From positions 1-64,000 of the forward strand of contig MGZK01000132.1 of the NCBI GenBank assembly GCA_001802125.1: a stretch of 64,000 bases of DNA, in the 5' to 3' direction. This document shows, piece after piece, positions 60,596 through 64,000 of this stretch. The notes beneath the pieces were generated by a model. It searched no databases and was not told the DNA's origin. It was given only the letters and a program-made list of their open reading frames with translations. Each line of letters begins with the position of its first letter. Position 1 is the first letter of the stretch. Origin of the DNA: Geobacteraceae bacterium GWC2_55_20 (GTDB lineage Bacteria; Desulfobacterota; Desulfuromonadia; Geobacterales; Pseudopelobacteraceae). Position numbers and translations under genes: made by a program.

Positions 60596-62380
60596 TCATT
60601 TCAATTTCAATATTTCTTCTTCCAGCGAAACCAGTCCGGAGTCTACGGCATCAAGTTCCCGCGCTTTACGCACGCTCCGGAGGGCTTTATCGCGCTGTCC
60701 CAACTCGGCATACAACTCGGCCAGCATCCTGTACGGCTCGCTCAGTCCGTGGTTGACATGAACCGCCTGCTCCAGCACTTCGATCGCATCCCGCAATTGC
60801 CCTGCCTGACGATAGGCATTGCCCAGGTTGACCAGCAGAACCGGATCATCGCCCCCGACCGCCAGACCGGCCATGTATGCATCAATCGCGGAATGATAGT
60901 TGCCAAGCGTCAGATAGGTAGATCCAAGATTGGCATAACCTTCCAGTTTGTACGGATTGGCCTGAATCGACTGCTGGAAGAAATTGAGCGCCTTTGGGTA
61001 CTTCTGTTCTTCGACGGCAGCCACCCCGGCATTGTAGTTCGGGCGCCATTTGGCTGGACTCTTTGAGACAGAATCCTCCCACAGCGCAGACGGGGAACTA
61101 TACAGAAGATTGCGTTTGACGGTCAGAACCGAATACAGGACCGCCATCAGAAACAGGAATACAATTACACGCGTTGCCCATACTGGAGTCAGCTGATTGC
61201 GAATCGAATCGAAACGGCAAACCAGTCCGGTAATTACCGGTAGGGAGAAAAGATAGCTGCGGTGCTCGGTCATCAGATCGGGAAGCGGGAAGAACGATGA
61301 CAAGCTGATCGACAGCAGTGAGAAGACTATGCAGAAACTTATCAGATCATCATTCAACTGCCTGTTTTTTTTACGTTGCAGGACAATTGCGGTAAATACG
61401 AATAGCAATATCATTATCAGGCTTACAATTATCTCCGGGTCGGCGACACTGCGGTAAAGCGGGTATGACGGATCAATGTTCTGTCCATAGGGAGCTACCA
61501 GCATTCGGAAAAAGGTCAGTATGACCCTGGCCTGAGTCAGTACATATTCGTACGTCGGGTAAGCCACCACAAACGAGCTGATAGTATACAGCGACCGGTC
61601 GGCTTCCGCCTGGATTCTGTAAACCAGATATACAAGCAGAGGAATGACCGGCATGCAGCACATATGTACTGAAGCCAGAATCAGGACTCTGCGCAATGGC
61701 AAACGTAACAGAACCGTTCCCAGCAGTACCAGCGCCAATGGGGCAGTCACCAGATTTTCCTTCGCATGCATTCCAACTAAAAGTGTAATGAGCGAGCCGA
61801 TATACGCCAACCGCTGATGCCACTTCACAGGGTTCAGTATCGAAACAACAAAGAGCAGCATGGTCGTCAGGTAAAAGAAACATCCCAGAGATGCATATCT
61901 CTGGATTATATAGGTTACTGATTCGGTTCCGAGGGGATGCACCAGAAATAACAGTGCCGAGAAGAACGGGACGAACCACTGATTTTCATGGATTTCGTTG
62001 CCGGATCTGTAGCGAATGATTTTCGTCAGCAGAACGTACCACAGCATCGAGTTGAGGATATGTATGGCTATGTTGACAACCCGATAGCTTTCCGGGTCGA
62101 AACCATCAAACAGATAGTTCAGATAAAAGGTAAAATTGGTAAACGGTCTGAGAATGAAGGTAACCAGAACATCACGATGTATGTTCAGTTTGACATAATC
62201 ATCAGCAAAATCGGTCAAATCCAGCAATTTCAAGAAACTGACGCCATCAGTAATCAGCGGATTATTGACCAGATAGAAGCGGCTGTCGAACACAAACGGA
62301 TAGGACAGTGTATACCAGTACAGTGCAACACCCAGCAGCGCAAAAAGAAAAATATGGGGCTTTTCGGAATATTTGTTCAA
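60596..62380 (-). CDS. Polytopic TPR membrane protein (Tmtc-like)
   Basis: A 594-residue protein with about ten membrane helices, then at least three TPR units (YNAGVAAVEEQKYPKALNFF, ANLGSTYLTLGNYHSAIDAY, VNLGNAYRQAGQLRDAIEVL). The loop between early helices contains FLVHPLGTESVTYIIQR, the same place and kind of motif as HPLRVESVAWVTER in the protein at 47046. Both therefore belong to the TMTC-like class. The product may assist or catalyse glycan transfer. Starts at 62380; no upstream overlap with the carbamoyltransferase (76-base gap). Confidence 0.77.
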   Translation of the reverse strand: MNKYSEKPHIFLFALLGVALYWYTLSYPFVFDSRFYLVNNPLITDGVSFLKLLDLTDFADDYVKLNIHRDVLVTFILRPFTNFTFYLNYLFDGFDPESYRVVNIAIHILNSMLWYVLLTKIIRYRSGNEIHENQWFVPFFSALLFLVHPLGTESVTYIIQRYASLGCFFYLTTMLLFVVSILNPVKWHQRLAYIGSLITLLVGMHAKENLVTAPLALVLLGTVLLRLPLRRVLILASVHMCCMPVIPLLVYLVYRIQAEADRSLYTISSFVVAYPTYEYVLTQARVILTFFRMLVAPYGQNIDPSYPLYRSVADPEIIVSLIMILLFVFTAIVLQRKKNRQLNDDLISFCIVFSLLSISLSSFFPLPDLMTEHRSYLFSLPVITGLVCRFDSIRNQLTPVWATRVIVFLFLMAVLYSVLTVKRNLLYSSPSALWEDSVSKSPAKWRPNYNAGVAAVEEQKYPKALNFFQQSIQANPYKLEGYANLGSTYLTLGNYHSAIDAYMAGLAVGGDDPVLLVNLGNAYRQAGQLRDAIEVLEQAVHVNHGLSEPYRMLAELYAELGQRDKALRSVRKARELDAVDSGLVSLEEEILKLK

Positions 62381-62456
62381 AAAGGGAAGCCTTCCACCTT
62401 GTAATACCGCTTTCGTTCAGTTCCCTGGCAGCGCGTACGCTATCAAGCGAAACAGT

Positions 62457-64000
62457 TCAATCAAGTGCAAACTGTTCACGCCAATCGTCAGCTTCCCTCC
62501 ACAGCGGCTGTTCTTCCTTGCGCAGAACGGCGTTGCCAATCACCAGGAAGTCCAGCCCGGTGCGCATGAAACAACGATAGGCATCCTCCGGTGTGCAGAC
62601 TATCGGTTCCCCCCTGACGTTGAAACTGGTGTTGACCAGGACCGGGCAGCCGGTTCTTGCCTTGAAAGCCGTCAGCAAGGCGTGGTAACGGGGATTGGTC
62701 GATGCATGCACCGTCTGGATGCGGGCCGAATAGTCAACATGGGTGACTGCCGGTATATCGGAACGGGGTATATTGAGTTTTTCTATTCCGAACAGCGCCT
62801 GCTGCTGCCCGTCCATTGGAATCCTGCGTTTTTCGACCACATCGGCCACCAGCAGCATATACGGGCTGTCGCACTCAAGCCCAAACCAATCATGAAGATC
62901 CTCACGCAGAATAGACGGCGCAAATGGCCGGAATGACTCACGAAACTTGACCTTCAGATTCAGGACCGACTGCATCTGTGGTGAACGGGCATCTCCAAGG
63001 ATCGAACGCCCCCCCAGGGCTCGAGGGCCAAACTCCATTCGACCCTGAAACCATCCCAACGCCTTGCCTTCAGCCAGCAGCCCGGCACAGGTTTCAAACA
63101 GCTCCGCATCACTGGACACGGAATAGCGTGCGCCAAGCGACTGCAAACGCCGCTCGATCTCGTTTTGCTCAAAAAACGGTCCCAGATACGCCCCCTGCAT
63201 GCCATCCAATTCAGTGCTCACTACCGCACGCGGCTTGTCTTTATGCAGGTAATATGCCGACAAGGCCGCGCCGAGTGCGCCGCCGGCATCTCCCGAGGCC
63301 GGCTGAATCCAGATCTTTTCGAAACAGCCGTCACGGAGCACCTTGCCGTTGGCGACACAGTTCAGGGCGACACCCCCGGCCAGGCACAGGTTATTCATGC
63401 CGGTTTCAGCGGAGATGCCACGGACAAGCTTCAGGACGATATCCTCGGTAACCTGCTGGATCGATGCGGCAATATCCATATCCCGCCGGGTAAGTGCCGT
63501 TTCCGGTTTTCTGGGAGGTGCGCCGAACAGGTTGTCGAACTTCCTGTTGGTCATGGTCAGCCCGGTGCAATAGTCAAAGTACGACATATCCAGTCTAAAA
63601 CTGCCATCCGGCTTGATATCGACAAGATGTTTCCTGATAAGGTCGCCAAAACGCGGTTCGCCGTAGGGCGCCAACCCCATCAGCTTGTATTCGCCGGAGT
63701 TGACCTTGAAACCGGCATAATAGGTAAAAGCCGAATACAGAAGCCCCAGCGAATGAGGGAAATGGATCTCTTTCAGTATTTCAAGCCGGTTGCCACGACC
63801 GACCGCCAGCGAGGTCGTTGTCCACTCCCCGACCCCGTCCATCGTCAGCACGGCGGCCTCCTCGAACGGAGAAGGATAAAAGGCGCTGGCGGCATGGCTG
63901 AGATGGTGCTCACCGAACAGCAGCCTTTCGCTCCAAGGGCAACCCGGGTCGTGTTTTTTCAGACATTTGCAGAGCAGGTCCTTCAAGAACAGCTTTTCAC
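62457..64000 (-). CDS. Carbamoyltransferase (NodU/CmcH/TobZ family), 5' end cut by window
   Basis: The ORF extends past the right edge without a stop, and the TTG at 63986 in the ORF track is not the true start; reading upstream gives EKLFLKDLLCKC. About 515 codons are visible, roughly the C-terminal four-fifths of an approximately 600-residue protein. Motifs: FGEHHLSHAASAFYPSP, TMDGVGEWTT, MGLAPYGEP, LCLAGGVALNCVANGKVL and FGPRALGGRSILGDAR. The family carbamoylates sugars or antibiotics with carbamoyl phosphate and ATP through a carbamoyl-adenylate, using metal bound by His/Asp near the N-terminus. Here it would decorate a surface glycan or small molecule. Confidence 0.9.
   Translation of the reverse strand, partial: EKLFLKDLLCKCLKKHDPGCPWSERLLFGEHHLSHAASAFYPSPFEEAAVLTMDGVGEWTTTSLAVGRGNRLEILKEIHFPHSLGLLYSAFTYYAGFKVNSGEYKLMGLAPYGEPRFGDLIRKHLVDIKPDGSFRLDMSYFDYCTGLTMTNRKFDNLFGAPPRKPETALTRRDMDIAASIQQVTEDIVLKLVRGISAETGMNNLCLAGGVALNCVANGKVLRDGCFEKIWIQPASGDAGGALGAALSAYYLHKDKPRAVVSTELDGMQGAYLGPFFEQNEIERRLQSLGARYSVSSDAELFETCAGLLAEGKALGWFQGRMEFGPRALGGRSILGDARSPQMQSVLNLKVKFRESFRPFAPSILREDLHDWFGLECDSPYMLLVADVVEKRRIPMDGQQQALFGIEKLNIPRSDIPAVTHVDYSARIQTVHASTNPRYHALLTAFKARTGCPVLVNTSFNVRGEPIVCTPEDAYRCFMRTGLDFLVIGNAVLRKEEQPLWREADDWREQFALD

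Overview
The window looks like part of a chromosome of an anaerobic, metal-reducing Desulfuromonadota bacterium close to Geobacter. This rests on GC-rich coding sequence, an eight-heme c-type cytochrome, a hybrid type II secretion/type IV pilus assembly operon, a selenium-type YedE transporter, and a PqqD / radical SAM-SPASM / SPASM trio that matches what protein-family databases call the GeoRSP system. I infer the lineage from gene content; I ran no database search. No tRNA, rRNA, CRISPR array or insertion sequence was found.

Left block (1-12435, all on the minus strand, transcribed from about 12.4 kb down to 1): a surface-polysaccharide cluster. rfbF, rfbG and rfbH convert glucose-1-phosphate to a CDP-3,6-dideoxy-4-keto sugar. 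An RmlC-type epimerase and an SDR-type reductase follow, a set that fits CDP-ascarylose or a related 3,6-dideoxyhexose. Next come a B12-binding radical SAM protein, a Wzx-type flippase, three glycosyltransferases and two paralogous methyltransferases. A truncated membrane protein lies at the edge. Many junctions overlap by 1-4 bases, so the genes are probably translationally coupled.

Middle block (12696-42792, plus strand except one pseudopilin at 21.2-21.8 kb): a near-consensus sigma-70 promoter precedes gspE, gspF, a pilin-like gene, PilM/GspL-, PilO/GspM- and PilP/GspC-like genes and a lipoprotein secretin with an unusual C-terminal extension. After a terminator-like hairpin and a convergent pseudopilin gene come the octaheme cytochrome, a secreted metallo-beta-lactamase protein, two sulfatase-fold proteins (one apparently lacking metal ligands), the CrcB fluoride channel, a DUF190 protein, a large secreted beta-helix protein and a small carboxypeptidase-regulatory-like protein. 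From 32.5 kb a compact operon carries an orphan binding protein, a ResB-like membrane protein, an overlooked 37-residue ORF, an ArsP-type permease with an extra soluble domain, a cupin, the PqqD/radical SAM/SPASM trio, an FmdE-like protein, a second orphan binding protein, TPR proteins, YedE and an FKBP lipoprotein. This is the best candidate here for a poorly described system: a radical-SAM peptide-modification locus tied to metal or metalloid (possibly selenium) handling.

Right block (42818-64000, all minus, transcribed from 64 kb down): a second envelope or secondary-metabolite cluster. It holds a carbamoyltransferase (cut by the window edge), several polytopic GT-C-like or TPR membrane proteins, a heptosyltransferase-like GT9 protein, and a tight group of three radical SAM proteins with a GT2 and a two-gene thiamine-diphosphate E1 dehydrogenase (alpha and beta) that has no E2/E3 partner. 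NikR, further glycosyltransferases and another B12-binding radical SAM protein complete it.
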